DNA from: Azotobacter vinelandii CA
GTDB lineage: Bacteria > Pseudomonadota > Gammaproteobacteria > Pseudomonadales > Pseudomonadaceae
DNA: 64,000 nt
Reading direction: 5' to 3'
Assembly (NCBI RefSeq): GCF_000380335.1
Contig: NC_021149.1
Location: 1,974,501-2,038,500 of the forward strand
The translations under genes and the position numbers were made by a program. Shown piece after piece: positions 54,106-64,000 of the stretch. Numbering within the stretch: position 1 is the stretch's first letter; the number at the start of each line of letters is the position of its first letter. The notes beneath the pieces are model-generated. The model was not told the origin of the DNA and did no database searches. It saw nothing but the letters and a program-made list of their open reading frames with translations.

Positions 54106-55389
54106 TCAGACGCCCAACTGGTCCCGGAGGTTGTAGTACCAGGCGCCCAGGGCGGTGAAGGGCACGCGCAGCAGCCGACCGCCGGGGAAGGGGTAGTGCG
54201 GCAGCGCGGCGAAGGCGTCGAAGCGCTCAGCCTGGCCGCGCAGGGCCTCGGCGAGCAGTTTGCCGGCCAGATGGGTATAGGTGACGCCGTGGCCGCTGCA
54301 GCCCTGGGAGTAATAGACGTTGTCGCCGATCCGTCCGACCTGGGGCAGCCTCGAGAGGGTGAGCAGGAAATTGCCGCTCCAGGCGTAGTCGATCTTCACC
54401 TGCCGCAATTGCGGAAAGGTCCTGAGCATCTTCGGCCGGATGATGGCGATGATGTCCTGGGGATCGCGGGCACCGTAGATGACGCCACCGCCGTAGATGA
54501 GTCGTCGTTCGGCAGAGAGCCGATAGTAGTCCAGCAGGTAATTGCAGTCCTCGACGCAGTAGTCCTGTGGCAGCAGGCTGGCCGCCAGCGCCTCGTCCAG
54601 GGGTTCCGTGGCGATCACCTGGGTGCCGCAGGGCATCGATTTGGCCGCCAGTTCCGGAACCAGGTCGTTCAGGTAGGCATTGCCGGCCAATATGACGAAC
54701 TTCGCCCTGACCCGTCCCGTGGGCGTGTGCACCAGCGGTTCGGCGCCGTATTCGATGCGCACGGCGGGCGATTGCTCATGGATGGTGCCGCCGAGGGCTT
54801 CCACCGCAGCGGCCTCGCCGAGGGCCAGGTTGAGCGGATGGATGTGCCCGCCGCTCCTGTCCAGCATGCCGCCCACATAGCGCTGGCTGCCCACCACCGC
54901 GCGAATGCCCCGTTCGTCCAGTGGCTCCAACTGGTCATGGCCGTAGCGCTCCCAGAGTTTCCTCTGTGCTTGCAGATGGGCCATTTGTCGACTGGTGAAG
55001 GCGGCGAATACGCCACCGTCCTTCAGATCGCACGGGATGTTATAGCGGGCGACGAGCGCACGCAGGATGCGTCCGCCCTCGAAGGCCATGTCGCCGACCA
55101 GCCGGGCCTGCTCGGTGGGCAGGTTGCGCTCGATCACGTCGATGTCGCGGCTGTAGCTGTTGACGATCTGCCCGCCGTTGCGTCCCGAAGCGCCGAAGCC
55201 GACCTTGGCCGCCTCCAGCAGAACGACGCGAAAGCCGCTCTCCAGCAGGAACAGCGCGCTGGACAGTCCGGTATAGCCCGCACCGACGACGCAGACGTCG
55301 GTTTCGACCTCCCCGAAGAGCTGCGGACGCTGCGGGGCGGGGGTGGCCGTGGCGGCATAATAGGAAAGGGGATAATCGGTATGCGCCAT
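54106..55389 (-). CDS. FAD-dependent amine oxidase, PuuB/PauB-like
   Basis: A 427-residue DAO-family flavoprotein: N-terminal DYPLSYYAATATPAPQRPQL followed by the FAD motif VCVVGAGYTGLSSALFL and LLEAAKVGFGASGRNGGQI, and C-terminal YYSQGCSGHGVTYTHLAG. This fits gamma-glutamylputrescine oxidases of polyamine catabolism. No other puu/pau gene lies nearby, so the substrate is not certain. Confidence 0.88.
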   Translation of the reverse strand: MAHTDYPLSYYAATATPAPQRPQLFGEVETDVCVVGAGYTGLSSALFLLESGFRVVLLEAAKVGFGASGRNGGQIVNSYSRDIDVIERNLPTEQARLVGDMAFEGGRILRALVARYNIPCDLKDGGVFAAFTSRQMAHLQAQRKLWERYGHDQLEPLDERGIRAVVGSQRYVGGMLDRSGGHIHPLNLALGEAAAVEALGGTIHEQSPAVRIEYGAEPLVHTPTGRVRAKFVILAGNAYLNDLVPELAAKSMPCGTQVIATEPLDEALAASLLPQDYCVEDCNYLLDYYRLSAERRLIYGGGVIYGARDPQDIIAIIRPKMLRTFPQLRQVKIDYAWSGNFLLTLSRLPQVGRIGDNVYYSQGCSGHGVTYTHLAGKLLAEALRGQAERFDAFAALPHYPFPGGRLLRVPFTALGAWYYNLRDQLGV

Positions 55390-55561
55390 CTTGCTGCTCC
55401 CTGATCCGATGTTCGATATCGACCCGATGCTACCGAAGCGGTCTTGCTCCGGCTAGCGCGCCGGAATTCCGGCATGGCGGGGAAAAATCCTTTTTTTCAG
55501 TCGGTTACCGAAAAAAGTATTGACAGGGAAGAGCGAGTCCGTAGAATGCGCGGCCATCGAC

Positions 55562-55638
55562 AGGCACATAGCTCAGTTGGTTAGAGCACCACCTTGACAT
55601 GGTGGGGGTCGTTGGTTCGAGTCCAATTGTGCCTACCA
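55562..55638 (+). tRNA. tRNA-Val (GAC)
   Basis: 77 nt with acceptor AGGCACA / TGTGCCT, encoded CCA, anticodon GAC (loop TTGACAT) and T-loop GGTTCGAGTCC. In P. aeruginosa a tRNA-Val also precedes thrS; here about 4 kb separate them. Confidence 0.97.
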
Positions 55639-55668
55639 AACAAAACCCGCGTCGCGCGGGGCTCAGAG

Positions 55669-55693
55669 GGCGATCCGAAAGGATCGCCTTTTT
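55669..55693 (+). terminator. Terminator of tRNA-Val
   Basis: GGCGATCC-GAAA-GGATCGCC followed by TTTTTG. The group II intron begins six bases further on. Confidence 0.93.
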
Positions 55694-55698
55694 GTTTT

Positions 55699-57277
55699 GT
55701 GCGCCAGGCATGGCGCGTTGCGCGCAAGCGCAACCGGCTTGGCTGTGGTGGCCACGCTGGTGACTTGGAGGTGAAAGTCCTCTACATACCCAGCAAGGGG
55801 AAGTGTTAGCCAGAGGCAAGGGTGTCGCGGGCGACCGCGAATCCGAAGGAAGCCCGAGGCAAAATGCTGGCCTGACGAACAGGAAGCGGATGAGGCGGTA
55901 CAGCGGGGTAAGGTAGCGAAAATTGCCAAAGCCCAATACTTGCACGGAACGCTGTGACGTAGATCCGACAGGCATAAGCAGGAAGGTCGCGCGAATTACC
56001 CTGGGAGATCTGCACGTTTGCCATGGTGCTACCGCACGTCGAGAGGCGACGGGATGAACGGGCAGAAGTCAGCCGAAGCCGTAGTAAGTGACGACCAACC
56101 ACGTCACCAAGGGCCGAACGGGTTATGCCGCCAGTAGGCGTCAGCGTCTCGTCGAATACCGAAATGCAGAAATTTCTCGCAGAGAAGACTGTCACCCCGA
56201 GTCCCGGACAGAATCCGAGGACGACGCCTGGCAGCGCAAAGGTATCGGCGGCGTCGATGGCGTGGACGAATGCGGAGCCGGACACGTTGATGGAGCGGGT
56301 GCTCGCACCTGCCAACCTCAAGCGTGCGTATCAACAGGTAGTCAGGAACAGGGGTGCACCGGGTGCCGACGGCATGACGGTCGCCGACCTGGCGGGCTAC
56401 GTGAAACAGTATTGGCCGATCCTCAAGGCCAGATTGCTGGCAGGTGAGTACCACCCCCAAGCGGTACGGGCGGTCGAAATTCCCAAGCCGCAAGGCGGCA
56501 CAAGGCAGTTGGGTATCCCCAGCGTCGTGGATCGGCTGATTCAACAAGCCCTGCTGCAACAGCTTGTGCCGATCTTCGATCCTCTGTTCTCGGACTACAG
56601 CTACGGCTTCCGTCCGGGTAGAAGCGCTCACCAGGCCGTTGAGATGGCTCGTGCCCATGTGGCGGCGGGTCAGCGTTGGTGTGTGGAGCTCGATGTGGAG
56701 AAATTCTTCGATCGGGTCAACCACGACGTCTTGATGGCCTGCGTGGAACGTCGTGTCGAAGACAAGCAGGTGCTCAGGCTCATCCGCCGTTACCTCGAAT
56801 GAGCCTGCGCCGCTTGCGCGATAGGCTCGGGAAACTGCTACGCGGAGCACGGGGCCACAAGATGACGAGTGTCATCGAGCGGATCAACCCTGTACTGCGT
56901 GGCTGGGCTGGCTACTTCAAACTGAGTCAGAGCAAGCGACCACTCGAGGACCTGGATGGCTGGGTCAGACACAAACTTCGCTGCATCCTCTGGCGCCAAT
57001 GGAAGCAACCCTCCACGAGGGCGCGCAACCTGATGCGTCTGGGACTGAGCGAGGTGCGTGCCTGCAAGTCAGCCTTTAACGGCAGAGGTCCATGGTGGAA
57101 CTCGGGGGCATCGCATGTGAATCAGGCGCTGCCGAAGAAGCTGTGGGATCAACTGGGCCTAGTCTCGATACGGGATACGATAAATCGGCTTAGCCGCATA
57201 GCCTGAACCGCCGTATACGGAACCGTACGTACGGTGGTGTGAGAGGACGGCGGCTGCGAGGCCGCCTCCTACTCGAT
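55699..57277 (+). mobile_element. Class C group II intron
   Basis: The 5' end is GTGCG at 55699, directly after a terminator, the known target of class C (IIC) introns. The 3' part has a 32-nt domain V at 57207-57238 with a 9-bp lower stem (ACCGCCGTA / TACGGTGGT), a CG bulge and the CGC catalytic triad typical of class C, then a domain VI hairpin (GGCGGC / GCCGCC, 57249-57266) and a CTACTCGAT end near 57277. Total about 1.58 kb. The encoded protein is broken (see pseudogene), so mobility would need a trans-acting maturase. The exact 3' boundary is uncertain by a few bases. Confidence 0.85.
56125..57206 (+). pseudogene. Intron-encoded reverse transcriptase/maturase, internally deleted
   Basis: The N-terminal part (frame ending at 56802) has LAPANLKRAYQQVVRNRGAP, RQLGIPSVVDRLIQQALLQQ, FRPGRSAHQAVEMARAH and VELDVEKFFDRVNHDVLM, i.e. 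the first reverse-transcriptase blocks. It stops after RRYLE. In another frame from about 56806 the maturase/X domain continues (RLRDRLGKLLRGARGHKM to LGLVSIRDTINRL, stop 57206). Everything between, including the YADD catalytic centre, is missing; from the family, roughly 110-130 codons. The protein is inactive as a reverse transcriptase. Confidence 0.88.
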
Positions 57278-57679
57278 TCCAGATATTTTCCAGCGTTTCC
57301 CGGGCTCTGTCGGCCATGGCGTCAAATCTGCCTGGACACTCCGGTGAATGACTCCCTCCTTGTCGTGGCCTGTCGGCGGTCGTTTCTTCCGCTGTGCGCT
57401 TCCTTCATTCTCGTCAATGGTTGTGGCGGATACGCTCCCATGTTCCGAATCGGTGCGGGCTCTCGCCGGTGGCGAGGCACAGCGATTCTTCGCCCTTGGT
57501 GCGGCCTCCGGTTTGTCCTGGCTTCTCAAGATGCCTGCGGCATTCGCGAGCTGTCATTTCGCTGGTTTCATTTCCCGCCCATCGTACATTTTCGATTTGT
57601 GCACTGATTCCCTGAAAGCGGAGAGTTTCGTTGATAAGCTGAAAAATCCTCTCCCAATACGGCAATCAGGAGGTTCCAA
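57278..57679. other. Intergenic region after the intron
   Basis: About 400 bp with no convincing gene. Open frames here lack ribosome-binding sites. It should hold the promoter of the small gene at 57680. Confidence 0.35.
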
Positions 57680-57937
57680 ATGCTGCTTACGGGAATCGTC
57701 GTGGGGAACCACCGGACTATTCCGCGCTATGCCATCCAGACCGAGGAGGGATATGTGGTCGTCGATGTGGAAAGCGGTGATCTGGCTTTTCAGCATGTGG
57801 TCATCGGCGAGCGGAGCGCTATCGAAGAATACGGACATGTGACCATGCTCAATCACTCGACCGGAGAAACCGTCGAGGTATTCGTCGAGGCGGTGAAGGC
57901 CACCAGGGAGTTCGCCATACGGCTGCTGCGCGAGTGA
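57680..57937 (+). CDS. Small hypothetical protein
   Basis: An 85-residue protein, MLLTGIVVGNHRTIPRYAIQ onwards, preceded by a strong ribosome-binding site (AGGAGG, 6 nt before the ATG). It is acidic, rich in Val and Glu, without membrane segment, Cys or recognised domain; the spacing of hydrophobics suggests beta strands. It is isolated between the intron and a repeat-bearing stretch. Function unknown. Confidence 0.65.
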   Translation: MLLTGIVVGNHRTIPRYAIQTEEGYVVVDVESGDLAFQHVVIGERSAIEEYGHVTMLNHSTGETVEVFVEAVKATREFAIRLLRE

Positions 57938-58136
57938 GTCCCCCCGATTGCCTGGGTGCTCTGTCAGGTTGGGAGTGTGCAGGAATCGACCAGGCGTTGC
58001 TCGTATCACCTTGCGGCTGGTTTGCTGCTATCGAGCCTTCGTTCGATACCGTGCTTTCGCAAGATGCTTGTCGCTGTGAGTCGCTTTGCGAAGCGGCTGT
58101 GAAGGGAAGGCTTCATGACTGGCATGGGAAAAGGGG

Positions 58137-58900
58137 TGTGGCCGGTTACGCCGGCCAGGCGGGCACTCTGTCGCCATTGGCGTGCCTGCCAATAAGGAGC
58201 AGGAGCGGATGTCCCTTGGCTTGCGGATTACTCGAACCGACTGCGCGCTTTGCCGGGGCCGTGAAACCCGGCGGGCCACCCTTAGCAATGGCCAACTGAC
58301 ACTGACGGCATGCCGATCCGCCGACGGTATTCAAAGAATAGCCTCTTGGTACGGAACGCCCAGGCTGGCGCCGGCTTTCTTGTTTGCCGGATCGAATGAT
58401 CCATAGGAATTCGGCTCTGCGCGAAATCGTCGGTCCGCTCGGCAGAACGCTCTTAGGGGGGAGGAGGCGCTGGAGGATGCGGCCGGTTACGCCGGCCAGT
58501 CGGGCACTCTGCCGCCGCTGGCGTGCCTGCCAGCTGGGTAGGCGAATCAGCCTCGGCTTGCAGATTACTCGAACCAGCTGCGCGTCTTGCCGGAGCCAGG
58601 AGCTCCTGCGTGGCTACCATCTTGAGTATGCCGGCTGGCGCCGCTGGCATGCCGATCTGCCCACGGATGTTGCAAATCTTGCCGGTGCGGGTGCCCGTCA
58701 TCGCAGATGAGTGGGGCAATGGCCGTCTTTCCGGCCTGTCATCTGCTCTGTCGCCAGCTGCGCAGATACAGCCCGTATAGGGGATATGGAATAAGAACCC
58801 TAGGCTTGCGGATTACTCGAACCTGCAGCGTGCTTTCACAGCCCCTACTAAAAGGTGATTCAGCTGACGCTGCTGGCATGCCGATCCGCCGGCGGCTGGT
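58137..58900. repeat. Three imperfect direct repeats of about 190 bp
   Basis: A shared core GGCTTGC[G/A]GATTACTCGAACC occurs at 58218-58238, 58555-58575 and 58803-58823. The first two copies also share GGCCGGTTACGCCGGCCAG and GGCGTGCCTGCCA upstream; all three share GGCATGCCGAT[C/T][C/T]GCC about 70-80 bp downstream of the core. Copies are 337 and 248 bp apart. No coding potential was seen. Confidence 0.8.
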
Positions 58901-59640
58901 CCTCATGATAACCTGCCGATGCGAGAGAATGTTGTTTTAATAATAATATTTTGTCCTAAATTTTATTTTTTAAGAAGAAATTCATCTTTTATTTTTGTTT
59001 TTTTCCGTTTGTTGGTGGCTTGCCGATCGTTCGATGAGGCGGGCGGCCTTTGTCCGCCACTCCTGTCGCCACGCTGCGATGGTTGAAGTCAAGCGATGTC
59101 CGATTTGGTGCGGGCGAAAGGAGCGATCGCTTGGCGATCGGATGCTGGGTTGATGTGATTGAGGCATTGCGCGGCGAGGCGTTGCCGGAGGCGAGGGGCG
59201 ACGGCTTGGGAGGGGCAGGTGCGATCGAGTTCTTTGAGTTTGAATTAGGTACCCGACGATTCGATGGCTGATCGACCTGCATCGATCAGCCCGGCTGACA
59301 GGCCGGGCGAGTCTGCCGACGGGTGGACTCTTTTCCGTTCTCCGGGTGTGCCCTCGGGGATGCTCGAATTCTCGTTTTTTGGCTATCGCGGGGTTTTTCA
59401 AGGGAAATGCGGCACCAATTCATTGGATTCATGCTAGAGTGCGCGCAATTCGATCAAGCGATCGGGTCCGCTTTCCCTTTCTGTTCGATACATAAAGATA
59501 AATAGCCTGCCTTCGCCTTGATGCGATGGCCTGCTCTCGTTCGATTGGATTCACCAGAAATGCAAATGAAAAGGCCGCGAAAAGACCTTTTATAGGCTGC
59601 TTGCCAAATGGTTCGGCTTTCTGAAAGATCCTTCGGTTTT
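58901..59640. other. Gene-poor stretch upstream of thrS, with an AT-rich tract
   Basis: About 58930-59010 is a run of T/A-rich sequence unlike the rest of the window. Frames at 59050-59271 (plus) and 58989-59282 (minus) have no ribosome-binding site or recognised motif. An extended -10-like TGCTAGAGT at 59432-59440 could belong to the thrS promoter, giving a leader of about 340 nt; no matching -35 was identified. Confidence 0.35.
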
Positions 59641-59684
59641 TACTTCCAGTGACTCCGGTTCGCTCGGATCGGGCCCTTTGGGCT

Positions 59685-59764
59685 CCTGCCAACGTGAGGC
59701 AGGTATATCCGACGGATCGCTTTACTGGCTCATCCCAACCCATGTGGCCTTTGGTAGGGGTCAC
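59685..59764 (+). promoter_or_regulatory. thrS leader hairpins mimicking tRNA-Thr anticodon arms
   Basis: Hairpin A (59685-59703): 6-bp stem CCTGCC / GGCAGG with 7-nt loop AACGTGA, CGT in the anticodon position. Hairpin B (59744-59764): 7-bp stem GTGGCCT / GGGTCAC with 7-nt loop TTGGTAG, i.e. U33-GGU-A37 as in tRNA-Thr(GGU). B ends 19 nt before the thrS ATG. In E. coli, ThrRS represses its own translation by binding such mimics. Confidence 0.6.
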
Positions 59765-59783
59765 CACTAGGAGAGGAGGCGCC

Positions 59784-61706
59784 ATGCCCATTATCACTCT
59801 TCCCGACGGCAGTCAGCGTACATTCGATCATCCCGTTTCGGTCGCCGAGGTCGCCCAGTCCATCGGTGCCGGTCTGGCCAAGGCCACTGTGGCCGGCAAG
59901 GTAGATGGCAAACTGGTCGATGCCTGCGACCTGATCGATCATGATGCGACCCTGCAGATCATCACACCGAAGGACGAGGAGGGGGTCGAGATCATTCGCC
60001 ACTCCTGTGCGCATCTGGTCGGCCATGCGGTCAAGCAGCTGTATCCGACGGCGAAGATGGTGATCGGCCCGGTGATCGACGAGGGTTTCTACTACGACAT
60101 CGCCTACGAGCGTCCTTTCACGCCGGAGGATGTAGCGGCCATCGAGCAGCGTATGCGCGAACTGATCGACAGGGACTACGACGTCGTTAAGAAAATGACC
60201 CCGCGCGAGCAGGTGATCGAGGTATTCAAGTCCCGTGGCGAGGACTACAAGCTGCGCCTGATCGACGACATGCCCGACGAAAAGGCGATGGGGCTGTATT
60301 ACCATGAGGAATACGTCGACATGTGTCGCGGTCCGCATGTGCCGAATACCCGTTTCCTCAAGGCCTTCAAATTGACCAAGCTGTCCGGCGCCTACTGGCG
60401 CGGCGACGCCAAGAATGAGCAGTTGCAGCGCGTCTATGGCACCGCCTGGGCGGACAAGAAGCAGTTGGCTGCCTATATCCAGCGCATCGAGGAAGCCGAG
60501 AAGCGCGACCACCGCAAGCTCGGCAAGCGTCTTGACCTGTTCCATACCCAGGAAGAGGCGCCGGGCATGGTCTTCTGGCATCCCAATGGCTGGACCGTCT
60601 ATCAGGTGCTCGAGCAGTACATGCGCGCCGTCCAGCGGGAAAACGGCTATCTGGAGATCAAGACGCCTCAGGTGGTCGATCGCGTGCTTTGGGAAAAGTC
60701 CGGGCATTGGGCCAACTATGCCGAGAACATGTTTACCACTGAATCGGAAAGCCGCGACTACGCAATCAAGCCGATGAATTGTCCCTGCCATGTGCAGGTG
60801 TACAACCAGGGCCTGAAGAGCTATCGCGAATTGCCGTTGCGCCTGGCCGAGTTCGGCGCCTGTCACCGTAACGAGCCGTCGGGTGCACTGCACGGCATCA
60901 TGCGGGTGCGAGGCTTTACCCAGGACGATGCCCATATCTTCTGTACCGAAGAGCAGATGCAGGCCGAGTCCGCCGCTTTCATCAAGCTGACCCGGCAGGT
61001 CTATGCCGATTTCGGTTTCCAGGACATCCAGTTGAAGCTGTCCACCCGGCCGGAAAGACGTGTCGGTTCCGGCGAGCTTTGGGATCGTGCCGAGGAGGCA
61101 CTGGCTGCGGCCTTGGAGAGCGCAGGCCTGCCCTACGAGTTGCAGCCGGGGGAGGGGGCTTTCTATGGGCCGAAGATCGAGTTCTCCCTGAAAGACTGCC
61201 TGGGGCGTGTCTGGCAGTGCGGTACCTTGCAACTGGACTTCAACCTGCCGGTTCGTCTCGGGGCCGAGTATGTCAGCGAGAATAACGAGCGCCAGCATCC
61301 GGTGATGTTGCACCGTGCCATCCTGGGTTCTTTCGAGCGTTTCATCGGTATTCTGATCGAGCATTACGAAGGCGCTTTTCCTGCTTGGCTGGCACCGACC
61401 CAGGCGGTGATCATGAACATCACCGACAAGCAGGGCGAATTCGCACTCGAGGTCGAGCGGACGCTCAATCAAGGTGGTTTCCGTGCCAAGTGCGACTTGA
61501 GAAACGAAAAGATCGGTTTTAAAATTCGCGAGCATACTTTGCTCAAGGTTCCCTATCTCTTGGTGATCGGAGATCGGGAGGTCGAGACGCACTCCGTAGC
61601 TGTACGTACCCGTGAAGGAGTCGATCTGGGCACGATGCCCGTCGAGCAATTCCGTGAGATGCTGGCGCAGGCGGTTGCCCGGCGTGGTCGCCAAGAATTG
61701 GAGTAA
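59784..61706 (+). CDS. thrS: Threonine--tRNA ligase
   Basis: Class II synthetase charging tRNA-Thr, 640 residues. An N-terminal TGS domain ([20 protein letters not shown]) precedes the editing domain ([16 protein letters not shown], with the zinc-like HxxxH) and the catalytic core with [22 protein letters not shown] (motif 2) and the Cys zinc ligand in [10 protein letters not shown]. The ATG at 59784 has GAGGAG upstream; an extended frame from 59649 would read through the leader hairpins. The stop overlaps the infC start region. Confidence 0.98.
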   Translation: MPIITLPDGSQRTFDHPVSVAEVAQSIGAGLAKATVAGKVDGKLVDACDLIDHDATLQIITPKDEEGVEIIRHSCAHLVGHAVKQLYPTAKMVIGPVIDEGFYYDIAYERPFTPEDVAAIEQRMRELIDRDYDVVKKMTPREQVIEVFKSRGEDYKLRLIDDMPDEKAMGLYYHEEYVDMCRGPHVPNTRFLKAFKLTKLSGAYWRGDAKNEQLQRVYGTAWADKKQLAAYIQRIEEAEKRDHRKLGKRLDLFHTQEEAPGMVFWHPNGWTVYQVLEQYMRAVQRENGYLEIKTPQVVDRVLWEKSGHWANYAENMFTTESESRDYAIKPMNCPCHVQVYNQGLKSYRELPLRLAEFGACHRNEPSGALHGIMRVRGFTQDDAHIFCTEEQMQAESAAFIKLTRQVYADFGFQDIQLKLSTRPERRVGSGELWDRAEEALAAALESAGLPYELQPGEGAFYGPKIEFSLKDCLGRVWQCGTLQLDFNLPVRLGAEYVSENNERQHPVMLHRAILGSFERFIGILIEHYEGAFPAWLAPTQAVIMNITDKQGEFALEVERTLNQGGFRAKCDLRNEKIGFKIREHTLLKVPYLLVIGDREVETHSVAVRTREGVDLGTMPVEQFREMLAQAVARRGRQELE

Positions 61707-62257
61707 TCATTATTAAGCGTGAAATGAGACAAGATAGAAAAGCTCAACCGAAGGCTCCGATCAACGAGAATATCTCGGCACGCGAGGTTCGGTTAATTGG
61801 AGTGGACGGTGAGCAGATTGGCATCGTCTCGATTGATGAAGCGCTTCGTGTAGCGGAAGAGGCCAAGCTGGATCTGGTGGAGATTTCCGCGGATGCAGTA
61901 CCGCCCGTATGCCGGATCATGGACTACGGCAAGCACCTGTTCGAGAAGAAGAAGCAGGTCGCTGCGGCGAAAAAGAATCAGAAGCAGGTCCAGATCAAGG
62001 AAATCAAGTTCCGTCCCGGAACTGAGGAAGGGGATTACCAGGTAAAACTACGCAACCTGGTACGTTTCCTTAACGATGGGGACAAGGCCAAGGTATCCCT
62101 GCGATTCCGTGGCCGCGAGATGGCCCACCAGGAGTTGGGCATGGAGCTGTTGAAGCGGGTCGAAAACGATCTCGCCGAATTCGGCACCGTGGAACAGTAT
62201 CCGAAGTTGGAAGGACGCCAGCTGATGATGGTCATCGCCCCGAAAAAACGAAAATAA
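61706..62257 (+). CDS. infC: Translation initiation factor IF-3 (non-AUG start)
   Basis: IF-3 controls start-site fidelity and 30S subunit recycling. The frame reads (I)IIKREMRQD...[24 protein letters not shown] and ends [12 protein letters not shown]; with the first codon at 61706 it has 183 residues, the usual pseudomonad length. No ATG is available until 61724, inside the conserved N-terminus, so initiation is at ATC 61706 or ATT 61709 or 61712. GGAG at 61700-61703 spaces best with the ATT codons (5 or 8 nt). A rare start codon is the basis of infC autoregulation in E. coli. Directly follows thrS. Confidence 0.93.
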   Translation: MIIKREMRQDRKAQPKAPINENISAREVRLIGVDGEQIGIVSIDEALRVAEEAKLDLVEISADAVPPVCRIMDYGKHLFEKKKQVAAAKKNQKQVQIKEIKFRPGTEEGDYQVKLRNLVRFLNDGDKAKVSLRFRGREMAHQELGMELLKRVENDLAEFGTVEQYPKLEGRQLMMVIAPKKRK

Positions 62258-62318
62258 CCTCCAGGGCACTGGCAGGCCTTGTGGTTATGTGTATTGACTG
62301 AATGCGGAGTATCCGAAC

Positions 62319-62513
62319 ATGCCAAAGATGAAAACCAAGAGTGGTGCCAAGAAGCGCTTCAAGCCGACTGCAAGTGGTTTCAAGCACAAGCACGCTTTCA
62401 AGAGCCACATCCTGACCAAGATGACGACCAAGCGTAAGCGCCAACTGCGCGGCACTTCGCTGATGCACCCGTCCGACGTCGCCAAAGTCGAACGCATGCT
62501 GCGCGTTCGTTAA
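62319..62513 (+). CDS. rpmI: 50S ribosomal protein L35
   Basis: A 64-residue basic protein, [20 protein letters not shown] through [20 protein letters not shown], matching L35. It lies 61 bp after infC and 30 bp before rplT, the standard infC-rpmI-rplT order. Confidence 0.98.
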   Translation: MPKMKTKSGAKKRFKPTASGFKHKHAFKSHILTKMTTKRKRQLRGTSLMHPSDVAKVERMLRVR

Positions 62514-62543
62514 TCCCGGTCAAGACTGCAGAGGTAATTACTC

Positions 62544-62900
62544 ATGGCTCGTGTCAAGCGTGGCGTCATCGCTCGTCGCCGTCACAAGAAAATCCTGAAA
62601 CTCGCCAAGGGCTACTACGGTGCGCGTTCCCGCGTATTCCGCGTCGCCAAGCAGGCAGTGATCAAGGCTGGCCAGTACGCCTACCGTGACCGCCGTCAGC
62701 GCAAGCGTCAGTTTCGTGCCCTGTGGATCGCCCGTATCAATGCTGGTGCCCGTCAGAACGGTCTGTCCTACAGCCGTCTGATCGCCGGCCTGAAGAAGGC
62801 GACCATTGAGATCGACCGCAAGGTTCTGTCCGATCTGGCAGTGAACGAAAAAGCGGCGTTCGCCGCGATTGTCGAGAAGGCTAAAGCCGTCCTGGCTTGA
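62544..62900 (+). CDS. rplT: 50S ribosomal protein L20
   Basis: A 118-residue protein starting [20 protein letters not shown] and containing [17 protein letters not shown] and [20 protein letters not shown], matching L20. In E. coli L20 represses its own operon at the rpmI leader; whether this applies here cannot be read from sequence. Ends before a hairpin pair and the pheS gene. Confidence 0.98.
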   Translation: MARVKRGVIARRRHKKILKLAKGYYGARSRVFRVAKQAVIKAGQYAYRDRRQRKRQFRALWIARINAGARQNGLSYSRLIAGLKKATIEIDRKVLSDLAVNEKAAFAAIVEKAKAVLA

Positions 62901-62943
62901 TCCCTTGATAGTCCCGGGCGTTGCCCGGTGCCGAGCGTCACCG

Positions 62944-62974
62944 ATAGGGGAAGAGCCTAGTGCTCTTCCCCTAT
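62944..62974 (+). terminator. Hairpin between rplT and pheS
   Basis: A perfect 13-bp stem (ATAGGGGAAGAGC / GCTCTTCCCCTAT, loop CTAGT), 43 bp after the rplT stop, with only TT after it. A smaller CCGGGC-GTT-GCCCGG hairpin lies at 62914-62928. It could be a terminator or an attenuator for pheST; no Phe-rich leader peptide was found. Confidence 0.7.
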
Positions 62975-63065
62975 TTCGTATCTGAGAAGGGGCTTTTGCA
63001 AAACCGACCCTTGCGTTTCTGGCGGGCCGCCTGCCGAAGCGGGATCGAATCGGGCGTCAAGATAG

Positions 63066-64000
<935 letters not shown>

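Noticed and set aside
58218-58238. tRNA gene suggested by GGTTCGAGT on the minus strand
   Set aside because: No paired T-stem, acceptor stem or anticodon arm can be drawn around it.
59050-59271. Small open frame (73 codons, plus strand)
   Set aside because: No ribosome-binding site, no recognised motif, and an equally open antisense frame; not supported as a gene.

Overview
The window reads as a chromosomal segment of a high-GC gammaproteobacterium of the Pseudomonas/Azotobacter group. An L-type cytochrome bd operon (cydP-cydA-cydB) sits directly beside an FNR-type regulator and hemN, the arrangement known for cydR-cydAB of Azotobacter. The ccoNOQP-ccoGHIS cluster, acnA, rlmM, tusA, uvrB, gltX and thrS-infC-rpmI-rplT-pheS all look like pseudomonad genes. 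Azotobacter is the best guess; this is inferred from gene content and protein resemblance, and no database search was run.

Layout. (1) 1-14.8 kb, microaerobic respiration, minus strand: cydB (cut by the window edge), cydA, cydP, cydR/anr, hemN, a TauE/SafE-like membrane protein, then ccoS-I-H-G and ccoP-Q-O-N. Four FNR/CydR-type boxes lie upstream of cydPAB (two), hemN and ccoN, so an oxygen-sensing Fe-S regulator probably ties the two high-affinity oxidases and heme synthesis together. (2) 14.8-28.2 kb, housekeeping: an alpha/beta hydrolase, a small secreted protein, acnA, rlmM, tusA, a ComEA-like protein, tRNA-Asn, an aromatic/aspartate aminotransferase, uvrB, gltX and an MscS-type channel. 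(3) 28.2-35.7 kb, mixed genes: oxaloacetate decarboxylase, a PhoD-like phosphatase, an RluA-family synthase, Hsp20, a patatin and an SDR that carries a heptanucleotide repeat.

(4) 35.7-53.4 kb, an accessory catabolic island: an IclR regulator with a three-half-site operator, a shikimate-dehydrogenase-like protein, three paralogous FAD dehydrogenases of the KstD/fumarate-reductase type, two NIPSNAP proteins, an SDR, an AAHS aromatic-acid transporter, a PobR-like AraC regulator, and an embedded polyol module (AraC, sorbitol/xylitol-type dehydrogenase, RbtT/DalT-type transporter). It looks built to dehydrogenate or aromatise ring carboxylic acids, but no substrate can be assigned from sequence. 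One FAD gene is preceded by four tandem 176-177 bp repeats, each carrying a copy of that gene's own translation start.

(5) 53.4-64 kb: a C39-peptidase-like lipoprotein lacking both usual catalytic residues, a PuuB-like oxidase, tRNA-Val whose terminator is followed by a class C group II intron with an internally deleted reverse transcriptase, a gene-poor repeat-bearing stretch, and the translation operon thrS-infC-rpmI-rplT followed by pheS. The thrS leader has two hairpins with threonine-anticodon-like loops, and infC uses a non-canonical start codon.
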